64,000 nt of DNA, taken from contig CAIIXF020000007.1 in NCBI GenBank assembly GCA_903813345.2, forward strand, positions 30,102,698 through 30,166,697, in the 5' to 3' direction. Source of the DNA: Owenia fusiformis (lineage: Eukaryota > Annelida > Polychaeta > Sabellida > Oweniidae). The notes beneath the pieces are model-generated. The model ran no database searches, was not told where the DNA came from, and saw only the letters and a list, made by a program, of their open reading frames with translations. The position numbers were made by a program, and so were the translations under genes. How positions within the stretch are numbered: position 1 is the stretch's first letter; every line of letters begins with the position of its first letter. Shown in pieces: positions 35,701 to 44,620 of this stretch.

Positions 35701-38700
35701 TCTGAAAGATGCACAGGTATTTGCGTCCCTAGAGTGAAATATTTGCACAATATATATTTTAATTAGTTATGATCACTTTGAGAAGGGTATTCCTCAGGTA
35801 TTCGTGTACAGAAATGGTTTCGTACCTTTATGTTTTAGATGACTCTCTGTCCGACAGACAAGCCCTACTGTGTGGTGAAGGGAAACAAACCTGTTTGCCA
35901 AAGTATGTTCAATTTGTTTCTTCATATGTTTACATCGCGTGTTCATTTCTTGCAAAACAATAACACAATTTGTGTTTCAATACAGTTGAAGCAATTTTGC
36001 TCTAATTAAAATGAAACCGATGGAACCAATTTTAGACTTGATGAAACTCAAAACTAAGCTTTATTCGCGAATGCAACTAACGCCTGTCGGCTACCGGATT
36101 AACCTACTATTTTATGAGTACCTCGTGTCAAATATGACTTACTATTATCAATACGAAATATACAAAATACTGTAATATGTACACGAGTATAGATAAGTAC
36201 ACCAATAAAATATTTTCAGGTTTTCAATAATGCAATTTTTTCCATTTATAATCGATTGGTTTGTTAAAAAATATACCAAAATACTTAAATTGACTTCAGT
36301 TGTATTTTAATGGATATATTTAGAATGCAGTCCTGTTGAGTGTAGGATGTTCTGTCAATACGGATTCAAGAAGAATTCAGATGGTTGTTCGATTTGTTCA
36401 TGTGAAGAAAACCCTTGCAAGGTACGATAGCAATTATTGTTCAAACACTATGATAGGGTTTTCACGTAATGCTCATTTTTAGTTAACCAGAAGTGGTATA
36501 CGTGTCTTTGTGAATTCATATTAAGTATAATCAAACATACACTGTGCTCATATGATTTATGAGAAATTATACAAACATGTCGATGCAGGTCAAAATTATT
36601 ATATAATATGGCTAAATATAATTACCATTTTTAGAAAAAATCCTGCGGATGCGGAGAGGTTTGTGAAGTCCAAAAGGTGACGTGTGTCACGACCCCGTGC
36701 CTTCCAATAGCCGTATGTGTAGGTATGTAGGATTGACTGGTCACTGGCCAATGTATATATCTAGCAAGTGTTGTTTTTAAGACATAGAAACCATGATCAA
36801 TTCATTTTTTCTAAAAATGATGAAACTGTCAATGTCGCGTACGGCATCCCGTGCCCTATTGAGGCAATTTGTCCTGACATTGATATATTATCTTTGAAAC
36901 AATTGCAAGCATCATTACTATCTGAATTCAGTTGGAAATGCTCTTGATCTACATTTACTTACCGAATATGATAATATCCGGAAACAGTACATTTTGTAAC
37001 TTTAACTGTATTTTGTCATTTCTAGATGACCCCAACCAACTACCATGTGCAAGGCCTAAAAAATCTGCAAATGGTGCCCTGATTTACTGTAGGCTTGGAC
37101 TAAGCACAGATTGTGCTCCTGGATTCAATTGTGTAGGATCTTCAAATGGCAAATGTGGAGTATGTTGTCCATTAAAGCAATGTCAGTACAATGGCAAGGT
37201 GTATAACAATGGGGATCAGTTCCCCTCAGTTGACGGTTGTAATAAATGTAGCTGTCAGCTAGACGGTATAGTGCTGTGTACATTAAAGGCATGCCCTAAG
37301 AAAGACTGCTCCCATAATGGCAAAACATACAAACATGGGTCTAACTTCCCCCGTGGAGATGGATGTAATACATGTTTCTGCACTGATGGAGTTGTTGGCT
37401 GTACTGAGGCATTCTGTGCTCGTAAGTATATACTACTTTCAATTTTCAATCAGGATCACTGTTCCTCAACTAGTTACCTTGTCTTTAACGGAACGCCAAA
37501 ATTAAAGTAAAAAATGAAGGGCAGCCTGTCAGCATTTCACTCTAAGTCAGGTCGCTCTAAATACTCACGTTCGATACAATTTTCCCCATGCTAGTAATAA
37601 TTGAATATCTATTTTATTTTCAGACTGCAAGAAAGATGGCATTCTTTATCCTCTGGGAGCTTCAGTGCCCGGATCATGGCCTTGTGAACACTGTCGCTGT
37701 GTTAACGATCCCGACACCGACATATTGGATGCAAAGATCATATGTGCAATTAAAGGTTGTCCGCCACCGGCTTGTCAAAATCCCGTGACCATGCCTGGTC
37801 AATGCTGTCCTGTTTGTAAAGGTAAACGTCTACATTAGCTGCACTGTGTTTTAAATCTTTTAAGTTAGAATGCACAACGCCAAAAATGCATTAAATGTTT
37901 ATTAATTCCATGGTGATAACTGAAGATCTAATTTAAGCTATAATGTTTCAGGATGCAATCCGATTATGTGCACGATGTTCTGTGAATTTGGCTTCAAGAA
38001 GGATGCCAACGGTTGCGATATATGCTCGTGTGCAGATGACCCATGCAAGGTAAGAAGAAAAAATGATACATAATGATGCATAATTATAACGTTTATTCCA
38101 TACTTTGACGTGTTTCAGGTACATAAATGACTAAATCTATTATTCTATGCAATCAAATGGTCAAATCAATTGTATTCACAAGTCAACAGATATATAACTA
38201 AATTGTACACATCATATATCTAAATGTTTAATATTTGTATCACACATTATTTATTTATATCACATATTATTAAATTATTATTAGTTTAAGAACGTTTAAA
38301 TCCTAGTGATACCACGGGTATAAAAATGTATGATATTGAAAGAAACAGTTAGATAAAATGTGTGCCCTGTATATTTGTAGAGTAAAACGTGCCCAGCCGG
38401 TCAGATATGTAAGAATGTTCAGTGTGTCAAGGCCCCATGTGATCCCATTTGTGAAGGTATGTAGGAGTTTAGTTGTATTAAAATTCTATATAATGTGAAA
38501 CGTACAGATATCCAGTGCGACATACAGTGTACCGTGTAGGCAGGTGTACAAAGTTCTATTGTGTGAGATAATAAACGCCGTGTAGTTAGGTGATACGAAA
38601 TTCTGAAACCCCATTATGTATGAAAGACCGTTTGCATGGACAGTACGTCGCATGTGGCATTATAATAGTTCTATTGTGTGAGACAGAACTTCTGAATAGT

Positions 38701-41700
38701 AAATACCATGTAGACAGAGAATGTATAGTTCTATTGTATGAGACAGAGCTCTCATAAACAATGTACCGTATAGATATGTGATAAGTTATATTGTGTGAGA
38801 TAGAACTATTGTATAGTAAATTCCGTGTAGACAGGTGGTGTTTAGTGCTATTGTATGAGTTCTCATAAACAATGTACCGTATAGGCAGGTGATGTATGTA
38901 GGGTGTCCCGAAAGTATGCACCCCCTAGGCAGACATACACAAATGTTCCCATAGTATGTGTCATTTATCATGTTAAAGCTTATCCAAAGTACTACAAATG
39001 GGAAAAAGTTACAGGTATTTCAAAACTTAGTGTTTGGCCAAAATTAAAGTTAAAATCAGTATCCAGGAAACACCGCTAACCTGAATGTGACCAAAAATAC
39101 GGGTGCAATCGTCAAGAGAGGATGGATGTTGAGTTGTAAAAGAGGTAGGTAAAGGCAGATATTCCAAGGAAACTCTTCTAAAATGCCTGAAAAGGGTTTT
39201 ATGAGGATTATAATATTCCATACCCCTATTTGAAGTGCATTTTGGGTCATATCTGGAAAGAATTGCTGCTGTTAACATGACCAAGGGAGACACGCCAATT
39301 ATTAATTTTGTGTAAAACTAAACTTTAATTTTGGTAAAACACTACATTTTGAAATGCGTGTAATTTTTTCCCGTTTGTGAGTTGAACCATGATACTTGGC
39401 GAATCAATGTAACTTTGGACAAGCTTTGAAATGATATATGATACATACTATGGGGACATTGGTGTATGTCTGCCTAGGGGGGGGGGCATACTTTCGAGAC
39501 ACCCTGTATAGTTCTATTGTACGAGACAGAGTTTTCATAAACAATGTACCGTAAAGGTAGGTGATACAATGTTCTATTGTGAGAGGTAGAACTCCTGCAT
39601 GGTAATGCCGTGTAGGAAGGAGATATATAGTTCTATTTTATGAGACAGGACTCTCATAAGCAATGTACATGTACCGTATAGGCAGGTGACACGAAGTTCT
39701 ATTGTGTAACATAGAACTCCTGCATAGTAAATGCCGTGTAGGCAGGCGATGTATAGTTCTATTGTATGAGACAGAGCTCGTGTAAGCAGGGGGTGTATGG
39801 TTATATTATGTGATATAAGAATGTATAACGCCAAGAATGCATCGAATGCTTGACTAAGTCCCTTGTGACAAATAATGCTGTAACTTATGGTATATATTTC
39901 AGCATGCAGTCCGATTATGTGCACGATGTTCTGTGAATTTGGCTTCAAGAAGGATGCCAACGGTTGCGATATATGTTCGTGTGTAGATGACCCATGCAAG
40001 GTGGGAAGAAATAATTGATACAGTACATATGATTGATAATAATAATGCTTCCTTTACCCTTTATTTGGAAATGGCAATATCAATAACGATCCCAAAAATA
40101 TATGGGATGCAAAAACCTGGTTATGAGCAATATTACGAGATGGGAATGTCTTATTTTGGTAACACGCTTGATCATAACAGTTTGAATTGCATATTTTGAA
40201 AATTTAACTTTAGTTGCTTAGTATCAGACAAAATCAATATCACATATTATTTAAATTAAAGTTTTTCTCAGCTGTAATATACAAACATACAACAAATAAC
40301 TACGGTTATTTTCAAAGCAGATTTCAATTATGTTTCTGAACGTCACCAGGACTTATTTTCCTAGATTTGTAAGTCCCTAGACTTATTTTCCTAGATTTGT
40401 AGGTCCCTAGACTTATTTTCCGAGATTTGTAGGTCCCTAGACTTATTCTCCTACAATCCAAGGAAAATACCTCTATTGAACTTAATCTAACAGGGACGTA
40501 TACAACGGTCACATCGGGTATACCCTGTATATATTTGTAGAGTAAAACGTGCCCAGTTGGTCAAATATGTAAGAATGTACAATGTATCAAGGCCCCGTGT
40601 GATCCTATATGTGAAGGTATGTAGGAGTTTAGCTGTATTAAAGTTATATATTATGAGAGAGAGCTCCAGTATACTATGCCCCGTGTTGGTATGTGGCACA
40701 GTGGGCTTGTTTTAACTTCAATTTTGAACAAAATACTCAATCGGCCGGGCGCAAATGTGACCTAGGCATTAGTGAGAAAGTTCTCTCATTTACCTACTCG
40801 AGGTTTTCTTTAGATAATCTAATTTACATTTACGTGTTGACTTCTGCGTCGAAATATGACACATATTGTACATACGACACATGTGACACTTATTGTACAT
40901 ATATATTCGTGCGACATTGTACTTGATACTTTTATTCTGTAGATGATCCGAACAAGCTTCCTTGCTCTCCTGTGCAAACCGCTAACGGACAGCAAATATT
41001 TTGTGGACGTGGGCCAAGCAGACAAGACTGCCCCCTTGGATCCGAATGTGTGATATCACCCGTCGATGCATATGCAGTATGTTGTCCCAAGAAAGACTGT
41101 GTTCACAATAAAATAACTTACAAGCACGGGGCTAGCTTCCCTCGTGGCGACGGATGTAACACTTGTCGTTGTTCTGACGGAATTGTCCCTTGTACCAAAG
41201 TATATTGTCCAAGTGAGTTAGTGAGCTCTGCATACTCTATACATAGATCTGAGATCCGGCAAAACTACAAATGAAATATCACACAGTCTCCTTTAGATGA
41301 ATCTATCATTCGACCGTCGTTTCCAGCAGCTTCATTTACGTCTAGTATATGTGCAGATGTAGTCCATTATATACAGTATCACATTACATATGAATATATC
41401 AGCTGTATAGTAAGCGTCATCTTCTAATTAAGAATTTGACATATCTTACTCTTTGGCTCTAGAATTTTTGGCCTTTGAAGGGCTTGTTTTAAATGAAATC
41501 ATTGTCGATGGAAAAGGACAAGGTGCAATTATTGGCAAATATCCCTATGGTCAAAATGAATCATTCGTAGGTGTAACATGAAGAATAAAATGTCATATAA
41601 TACTTTGGAAAATATTAAAGTGCTTGGACACACATAAGCTGAGATAGGGATCATTTCGTTCAGTAAGGTTGTATTGACTTACATGGGGCTGTGAACCATT

Positions 41701-43142
41701 GACTTATCATGAGGATATCAGCAGATCCCAATAGAGGCCATTGGTTTCAATTGATTATCACAGAAATACCAAAAATACACTATGACCTGAATCGATTGCA
41801 AACTTAATAATTTCACAATACGACACAAATGGTTTATCTCATCAAATGTGCAAATATGAAGTTTGCAATCGATTCAGGTCATACTTAAAATTAAAAGATT
41901 GTACATTTTTTCATCATTTTTTCCCTACAAAATGGCTATAGAAAAATGCTCCAAAAACAACTTTTACACTTATCAAATATCATACAAGTTTGTAAAACCA
42001 AAGATTATACTATTATATTTCATTATGTAGTAACATATTTGGATAAGATGCAGGGATGCGTAGAATGTAAATGGATTTTGACAGACACAAATATACTTCC
42101 TGGTTTGGAATCTATGCCTCTACACTTCATGATTGAATTATGACCCTAATAAGTGGCCTATACATCAATACAGTGCTGAATATAGGTCAACAAGATACTA
42201 GTGTGCATATAAATGTAATAATTGAAGCAGAATACTCATTTTGAAAAATCAGATGAATTATTTTTTTCCCATAGGGAGATCCCAATGGCGGGTGTATAAG
42301 GTCCTTTGTACAACCTGAATTGAACACATACGTTAGCATCGATATTCCTCAACTAAACACACCTCGGAGTTCAGTATATTGGGGTTTGGTATTCACGAAC
42401 GGATCATTAACATTGGCATATTTCAATATTTGTTGCAACAGAAAATTGTGGACTCACATACTAGACATTATCATTATACTCTAGTATATCAATTAATATA
42501 ATTTTGCTTGTATTCAGATTGCTTTTATGACGGTGTTTATTATGCTGTTGGAGCATCGTACGACGCCACAGACGGCTGTAACAAATGTTCATGTGCATCG
42601 AATGGCAAAACTTTGTGTACATTAATGGCATGTCCACCTTGTGTCCACAATAAAATAACTTACAAGAGCGGGTCTAGCTTCCCTCGTGGTGACGGATGTA
42701 ACACCTGTACGTGTCGTGGTGGAAATGTCGGCTGTACCAAAGCCTATTGTCCTCGTGAGTGAAAAATATCAAACCCTTACACGTGACTCATTACCACCGG
42801 ATATAGTCAGCACATCTCCGTGTGTATCTCAATGGCCTACAAGTGTTCAGAAGGAAGTTATTATGCTATATTGTGTCATGGATAGTTTAATACATTTCAA
42901 TATACACATGGTATAATTTATATGGTAGCCCGGACAGAATTGTTCAAGGGTCACTTTTTCTTTAATAACTTTTTAAATTTCAGTATTATCAAAATCTGAA
43001 TATATGCATATGCTTACATGTAGATTGTTTCTATGACGGAGTCTACTATGCTGAAGGAGCAAACTTCGATGCCACCGACGGCTGCAATAAATGCTCTTGC
43101 TCGAATGGCAACGTAGCGTGTACCCTGAAGGCGTGTTATTAA
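26397..43142 (+). CDS. Gene A: modular cysteine-rich protein with antistasin-like, lustrin-like and VWC modules (20-exon model)
   Basis: Span of a gene reconstructed from exons listed separately; the joined length, 2837 nt, gives 944 residues plus stop. Every exon-exon border agrees in phase. Order: CxxxC exon; antistasin-like + partner module four times; lustrin-like repeat with two short VWC-like modules; full VWC domain; antistasin-like + partner twice; second lustrin-like repeat with one short module; two cysteine-poor exons; three short modules; stop. Such modules are extracellular and often act as protease inhibitors or growth-factor/matrix binders. No signal peptide or start was found, so the 5' end is missing. 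Not matched to a named protein. Alternative: exon 26397 and the two exons at 41463/42275 may not belong. Confidence 0.7.
26790..27075. repeat. About 60-bp minisatellite, second locus
   Basis: Units like GGGCTATTAAGAAACCAATT and AAGGCTTAATAGGGAATCAT in tandem. These are the reverse-complement words of the minisatellite at 18690-19560, so the same unit occurs at two sites 7 kb apart. Confidence 0.65.
27370..27836. repeat. 110-bp direct repeat
   Basis: The sequence at 27388-27498 (AGCCATTTTACTTAACATTG through CCCGTTTTAAGTCATTTTTG) recurs at 27723-27833 with a few changes, 335 bp apart. Noncoding, inside the putative first intron of gene A. Confidence 0.7.
27841..28699. mobile_element. TA-flanked TIR element, 859 bp
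   Basis: TA dinucleotides flank both ends. The left end GAGAGATTTCGCACATAAGT continues GAAAGTACAACTTATACG; the right end is its inverted copy (AAGTTGTACTTTCACTAGGT, then GCGAAATCTCTC), giving inverted ends of about 45 bp. No transposase, so a non-autonomous mariner/Tc1-type element. It contains a second nested MITE at 28415-28635. Confidence 0.75.
28415..28635. mobile_element. MITE nested in the 859-bp element
   Basis: 221 bp from CAGGGTGTTTCATAA to TTATGAAACACCTTG, flanked by TA on both sides (28413-28414, 28636-28637). A related CAGGGT-x-TTTCAT motif occurs in the foldback at 17940/18555. Confidence 0.75.
28700..29708. other. Unassigned intronic DNA
   Basis: No coding exon or RNA recognised. 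GGTGTAGCCAGG at about 29513 resembles the end of the GTAGCCAG-type MITEs seen at 57847 and 58030. Confidence 0.35.
29709..29960 (-). pseudogene. Possible LINE C-terminal fragment
   Basis: Minus-strand frame of 83 codons with ILIDCDLHTDTRKDF, then LSSLAKYC and RPLAKTIHKIMCNRREL. The DC-x-L-x-x-D-x-R segment followed by L-AK-x-I-x-x-x-x-x-R resembles the extreme C-terminus of aquatic-animal non-LTR retrotransposon polyproteins. No RT domain is attached. Tentative. Confidence 0.4.
30109..31367. mobile_element. Non-autonomous TIR element with GCGCGCAGTTTG repeats
   Basis: 1259 bp bounded by inverted ends of about 70 bp: CACGGTGCCCATGTCAAGCT at the left, and at the right the inverted GCTTGACATGGGCATCGTG. 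TATAT occurs on both flanks (30104-30108 and 31368-31372), a likely 5-bp target duplication. The word GCGCGCAGTTTG or close variants recurs in both orientations at the ends and inside (about 30155, 30535, 30893, 30926, 31303 and 31330). No transposase frame. It lies in the first intron of gene A. Confidence 0.75.
31495..31785 (-). repeat. Dispersed repeat, inverse copy of 20420-20735
   Basis: Reads CAAATGCGAGTAGGTAGTTA, then CCAGTTTCACCACCAGCATG to TGGGGTCTATGGGGAATC, the reverse complement of the copy at 20.4 kb. Confidence 0.7.
32038..32150 (+). CDS. Gene A exon: antistasin-like module 1
   Basis: 113 nt, acceptor GCTCTAG (a second acceptor at 32047 would also keep frame), donor GTGAGT; phase 1 in, phase 0 out. 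Reads MCPPETCKMFCQYGYNKNS, then GCDICSCKENPC. The C-x4-C-x3-C-x-YGY-x5-GC-x2-C-x-C pattern is antistasin-like; such domains inhibit serine proteases in leeches and cnidarians. Confidence 0.75.
32823..32886 (+). CDS. Gene A exon: partner module 1
   Basis: 64 nt, phase 0 to 1, acceptor TATTTCAG, donor GTAAGT. Reads LTDCPPGRPFCIVKGKEAVC. The DCPPG-x3-C-x9-C pattern with the preceding PC resembles the follistatin-N/EGF-like segment (PC-x4-CP-x-G-x2-C). Always follows an antistasin-like exon in this gene. Confidence 0.75.
33477..33574 (+). CDS. Gene A exon: antistasin-like module 2
   Basis: 98 nt, phase 1 to 0. Reads CSNIMCAMFCEFGFKISADG, then CPICACNPDPCS. Acceptor GCTTCAG, donor GTAAGA. Cysteine spacing is identical to the other antistasin-like exons. 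Confidence 0.8.
34080..35040. repeat. Foldback element in an intron with a perfect 29-bp inverted repeat
   Basis: The 29 bases at 34187-34215 (starting AAAGGAGCACGTAGG) are exactly inverted at 34868-34896. Outer parts have CACTGGC-type ends and GGGCC-rich, poorly matched arms (34095-34180; 34910-35035). A related GGGCC/AAATGGGCC stretch occurs at 54560-54680. Confidence 0.6.
35128..35191 (+). CDS. Gene A exon: partner module 2
   Basis: 64 nt, phase 0 to 1, acceptor TTTACAG, donor GTAATT. Reads VKICPKKKPVCVVSDKKAVC, matching partner modules 1 and 3 in length and cysteine positions. Confidence 0.8.
35426..35523 (+). CDS. Gene A exon: antistasin-like module 3
   Basis: 98 nt, phase 1 to 0. Reads CSNVMCDLYCPYGYKSDDNG, then CATCSCSDNPCK. 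Donor GTATAC. Confidence 0.8.
35839..35902 (+). CDS. Gene A exon: partner module 3
   Basis: 64 nt, phase 0 to 1, acceptor GTTTTAG, donor GTATGT. Reads MTLCPTDKPYCVVKGNKPVC. The ATG at its start is internal in this model. Confidence 0.8.
36324..36421 (+). CDS. Gene A exon: antistasin-like module 4
   Basis: 98 nt, phase 1 to 0. Reads CSPVECRMFCQYGFKKNSDG, then CSICSCEENPCK. Acceptor ATTTAG, donor GTACGA. Confidence 0.8.
36635..36722 (+). CDS. Gene A exon: partner module 4, longer variant
   Basis: 88 nt, phase 0 to 1, acceptor TTTTTAG, donor GTATGT. Reads KKSCGCGEVCEVQKVTC, then VTTPCLPIAVCV. It carries two cysteines more than partner modules 1-3, so it is an expanded variant preceding the first lustrin-like repeat. 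Confidence 0.75.
37026..37421 (+). CDS. Gene A exon: lustrin-like repeat plus two short VWC-like modules
   Basis: 396 nt, phase 1 to 1, acceptor TTTCTAG, donor GTAAGT. The first 48 residues read DPNQLPCARPKK through CAPGFNCVGSSNGKCGVCCP, matching lustrin-type cysteine-rich repeats (C-x-G-x2-C, then CCP). Two modules follow with C-x-NG-x-Y-x-x-G-x-x-FP, then DGCN-x-C-x-C and a CT-x3-C end (for example GDGCNTCFC, GCTEAFC). These are VWC-like and also resemble pacifastin inhibitors. Confidence 0.85.
37624..37821 (+). CDS. Gene A exon: full VWC domain
   Basis: 198 nt, phase 1 to 1, acceptor TTTTCAG, donor GTAAAC. Reads CKKDGILYPLGASVPGSWPC, then HCRCVN, CAIKGCPPPAC and QCCPVCK. Ten cysteines with the C-x-C and CC-x2-C signatures make this a complete von Willebrand type C domain, a fold often binding BMP/TGF-beta ligands or matrix. 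Confidence 0.85.
37952..38049 (+). CDS. Gene A exon: antistasin-like module 5
   Basis: 98 nt, phase 1 to 0. Reads CNPIMCTMFCEFGFKKDANG, then CDICSCADDPCK. Nearly identical to the exon at 39903, marking a recent two-exon duplication. Confidence 0.85.
38381..38456 (+). CDS. Gene A exon: partner module 5
   Basis: 76 nt, phase 0 to 1. Reads SKTCPAGQICKNVQC, then VKAPCDPICE. Acceptor TTTGTAG, donor GTATGT. Nearly identical to the exon at 40541. Confidence 0.85.
38500..39800. repeat. Intronic minisatellite (about 60 bp) interrupted by a MITE
   Basis: Units such as CCGTGTAGGCAGGTGATG-TATAGTTCTATTGTATGAGA and CATAAACAATGTACCGTATA recur through 38500-38898 and 39508-39800. The array is split by the element at 38901-39505. 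Confidence 0.75.
38901..39505. mobile_element. Mariner/Tc1-type MITE with long inverted ends
   Basis: 605 bp with TA at both borders. The left end GGGTGTCCCGAAAGTATGCA and right end TGCCTAGG-x9-GCATACTTTCGAGACACCC are inverted copies; similarity continues for about 160 bp (ACACAAATGTTCCCATAGTA against TACTATGGGGACATTGGTGT). No transposase motif in the centre. Confidence 0.8.
39903..40000 (+). CDS. Gene A exon: antistasin-like module 6
   Basis: 98 nt, phase 1 to 0. Reads CSPIMCTMFCEFGFKKDANG, then CDICSCVDDPCK. The donor is GTGGGA, weaker than its paralogue's GTAAGA. Confidence 0.85.
40345..40456. repeat. 30-bp tandem repeat in an intron
   Basis: About 3.5 copies of a 30-bp unit (ACTTATTTTCCTAGATTTGT, then AGGTCCCTAG). 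The minus-strand open frame across it is a by-product of a period divisible by 3. Confidence 0.8.
40541..40616 (+). CDS. Gene A exon: partner module 6
   Basis: 76 nt, phase 0 to 1. Reads SKTCPVGQICKNVQC, then IKAPCDPICE. The flanking intron (GTATGTAGGAGTTTAG) is also conserved with 38457, so the duplication included intron sequence. Confidence 0.85.
40720..40776. mobile_element. Right-end fragment of the CCTAGGTCACAT-family element
   Basis: Reads TTTTGAACAAAATACTCAAT, then CGGCCGGGCGCAAATGTG and ACCTAGGCATTAGTG. It matches the right end at 14457-14493 and gives the fuller terminal sequence. No left end is nearby. Confidence 0.65.
40943..41212 (+). CDS. Gene A exon: second lustrin-like repeat plus short VWC-like module
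   Basis: 270 nt, phase 1 to 1, acceptor TTCTGTAG, donor GTGAGT. Reads DPNKLPCSPVQTANGQQIFC, then DCPLGSECV, AVCCPKKDC and SFPRGDGCNTCRC ending CTKVYCP. Parallel to the exon at 37026 but with one short module instead of two. Confidence 0.85.
41463..41566 (+). CDS. Gene A candidate exon without cysteines, part 1
   Basis: 104 nt, acceptor GGCTCTAG, donor GTAGGT, phase 1 in and 0 out. Reads FLAFEGLVLNEIIVDGKGQG, then AIIGKYPYGQNESF. Phase fits between the exons at 40943 and 42275. No family recognised; could be a non-coding chance frame. Confidence 0.45.
42275..42431 (+). CDS. Gene A candidate exon, part 2
   Basis: 157 nt, strong acceptor (TTTTTTTCCCATAG), weak donor GTTGCA, phase 0 in and 1 out. 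Reads GDPNGGCIRSFVQPELN, then YVSIDIPQLNTPRSSVYWG and LVFTNGSLTLAYF. The alternating pattern suggests a small beta domain. The donor is the weak point; the frame stays open to about 42482. Confidence 0.45.
42518..42754 (+). CDS. Gene A exon: two short VWC-like modules
   Basis: 237 nt, phase 1 to 1, acceptor TATTCAG, donor GTGAGT. The first module has CFYDGVYYAVGASYDATDGC and CTLMACPPC. The second has CVHNKITYKSGSSFPRGDGC and CTKAYCP, closely matching the module in the 40943 exon. Confidence 0.85.
43024..43142 (+). CDS. Gene A last exon: final short VWC-like module and stop
   Basis: 119 nt, phase 1 in, acceptor CATGTAG. Reads CFYDGVYYAEGANFDATDGC, then NKCSCSNGNVACTLKACY and TAA. A paralogue of the first module at 42518. 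No membrane segment or GPI-like tail follows, so the product should be released. Confidence 0.85.
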
Positions 43143-44620
43143 TAATGGGTAAATACAAATAGCTACGAATTAATCTTGAGCCCCTTGAATAAGTTCACAT
43201 ATCCCAATTCCTCTTTCTTTTTTGTCCCCGTTTTTTTGATTCAGAGCCTCGTCATTACGGAGTGAAGTTAAATTCCAAAGCCTTTTGCTTGTAACTAAAA
43301 CGTATGTGATTTTCTCTTGATGCAATTTAAATACCAGCCTGTAGTGTAGTTAAATTTCTTTACAAAATGCCAATCGATGTAAACAATATATTAAAACTAT
43401 ATTTTTGTTCTAGAACTAAACGACAGTGTTCGCTGAATCTTGGACTGATGATTTTGTAGATCTACAGAAATACAAAAGGGAATAATTTAAATTAATCGAT
43501 TCATGTATAAAATAAAAATATAATATTTATCTTGCAATTCAACCTAGTTATATTGTGTTCTTTGTATTTTCATCATGAATTTGGTCTGGTTATGGCAGGA
43601 TCACAAAATGTACCGATGTAAACGCACGAAAGAGGGACGACATGTTCAGAATGAGTTTAATAGTATTCTCAGTTTAATAGTATACCCAGGAGAGACATTG
43701 TGTGATAAATTTAATTTATAAATTATTGTTTAACCTATGGATCCTAAGGCAATGGTAGAAAGCGCAGTGGATTTTGGATTGAGAGTATTTTCTGACCGTG
43801 ACGAAACCTAATTTTCAAACATTATCTAACTGCGTATGCGTTACGGCATGCGGATAAACTATTACTGATAAATAAAATCCTCCTGACTAGATCCATTTGT
43901 AAGCTAGGAAGAACTGCGACTTTGTAAATAATATCGAAAGAAGTAATAATCTTGAGATAATATGTTTGCACAAGTGCGAAAAGGAAATGACCACAAATTG
44001 TTACAGAACACAGCAAAAAAGAAAAGAAAACATCCAAGAGTATACCAGTCATAATGAAATCAAAGCCCAACATCATAACATAAAATCATAACAGCACTTT
44101 AAAAGAAACAAAGTCTAACAACCCCCTCCCCCCGCCCCCTCCTACCATTCAAGTATCATAATCACAATTTGAGAGACCATACGTGTAACACCAAGGGACG
44201 TTTCATTCATACCTAAGTCATATCAATATATGCTATGTTGAATTGCCCATGGACTTCAAGACTAGATTTCATCTATCCCACATCGTTTGAGACCGAATGC
44301 TCTATATCTAATGAGTACTAGTATCTATAACTATTTTTAATGTTGTTGGAGGATTGGCCTTCGATTCTTTCAAGTGTTTAACACGTATTGTAATTACTTC
44401 AGCATAAATGAAATGTCCCTTTGTTCTGATCCTTGATGCAAACATTAACACTCCCTAAAATTGACCTGACAACAAACTAACAAAAATGGTACGGTGGCAA
44501 TCCGTTGCACTGACTAGAAGAATAATTACTAATGAATTTGAACCAAAATATCTACCAAAAATATAGTAAAAAAACAAAATGAAGCCACCGTCGTCAAAAC
44601 ACTAAAAATGATAGCATATA
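43143..44620. other. Gene A 3' flank and intergenic DNA
   Basis: No further exon seen. AT-rich, with a C-rich run at about 44123-44140. Confidence 0.4.
43511..43516 (+). promoter_or_regulatory. Candidate poly(A) signal of gene A
   Basis: AATAAA about 370 bp after the stop codon, in an AT-rich 3' flank. The region is AT-rich, so chance occurrence is likely. Confidence 0.35.

Noticed and set aside
37588-37788. 66-codon plus-strand frame over the VWC exon
   Set aside because: A wrong frame of the VWC exon at 37624-37821; the correct frame shows ten ordered cysteines.
39027-39293. 88-codon minus-strand frame inside the 605-bp MITE, checked as a transposase
   Set aside because: No DDE or DNA-binding motif, and no similarity to the transposase boxes seen at 44.8-45.3 kb.
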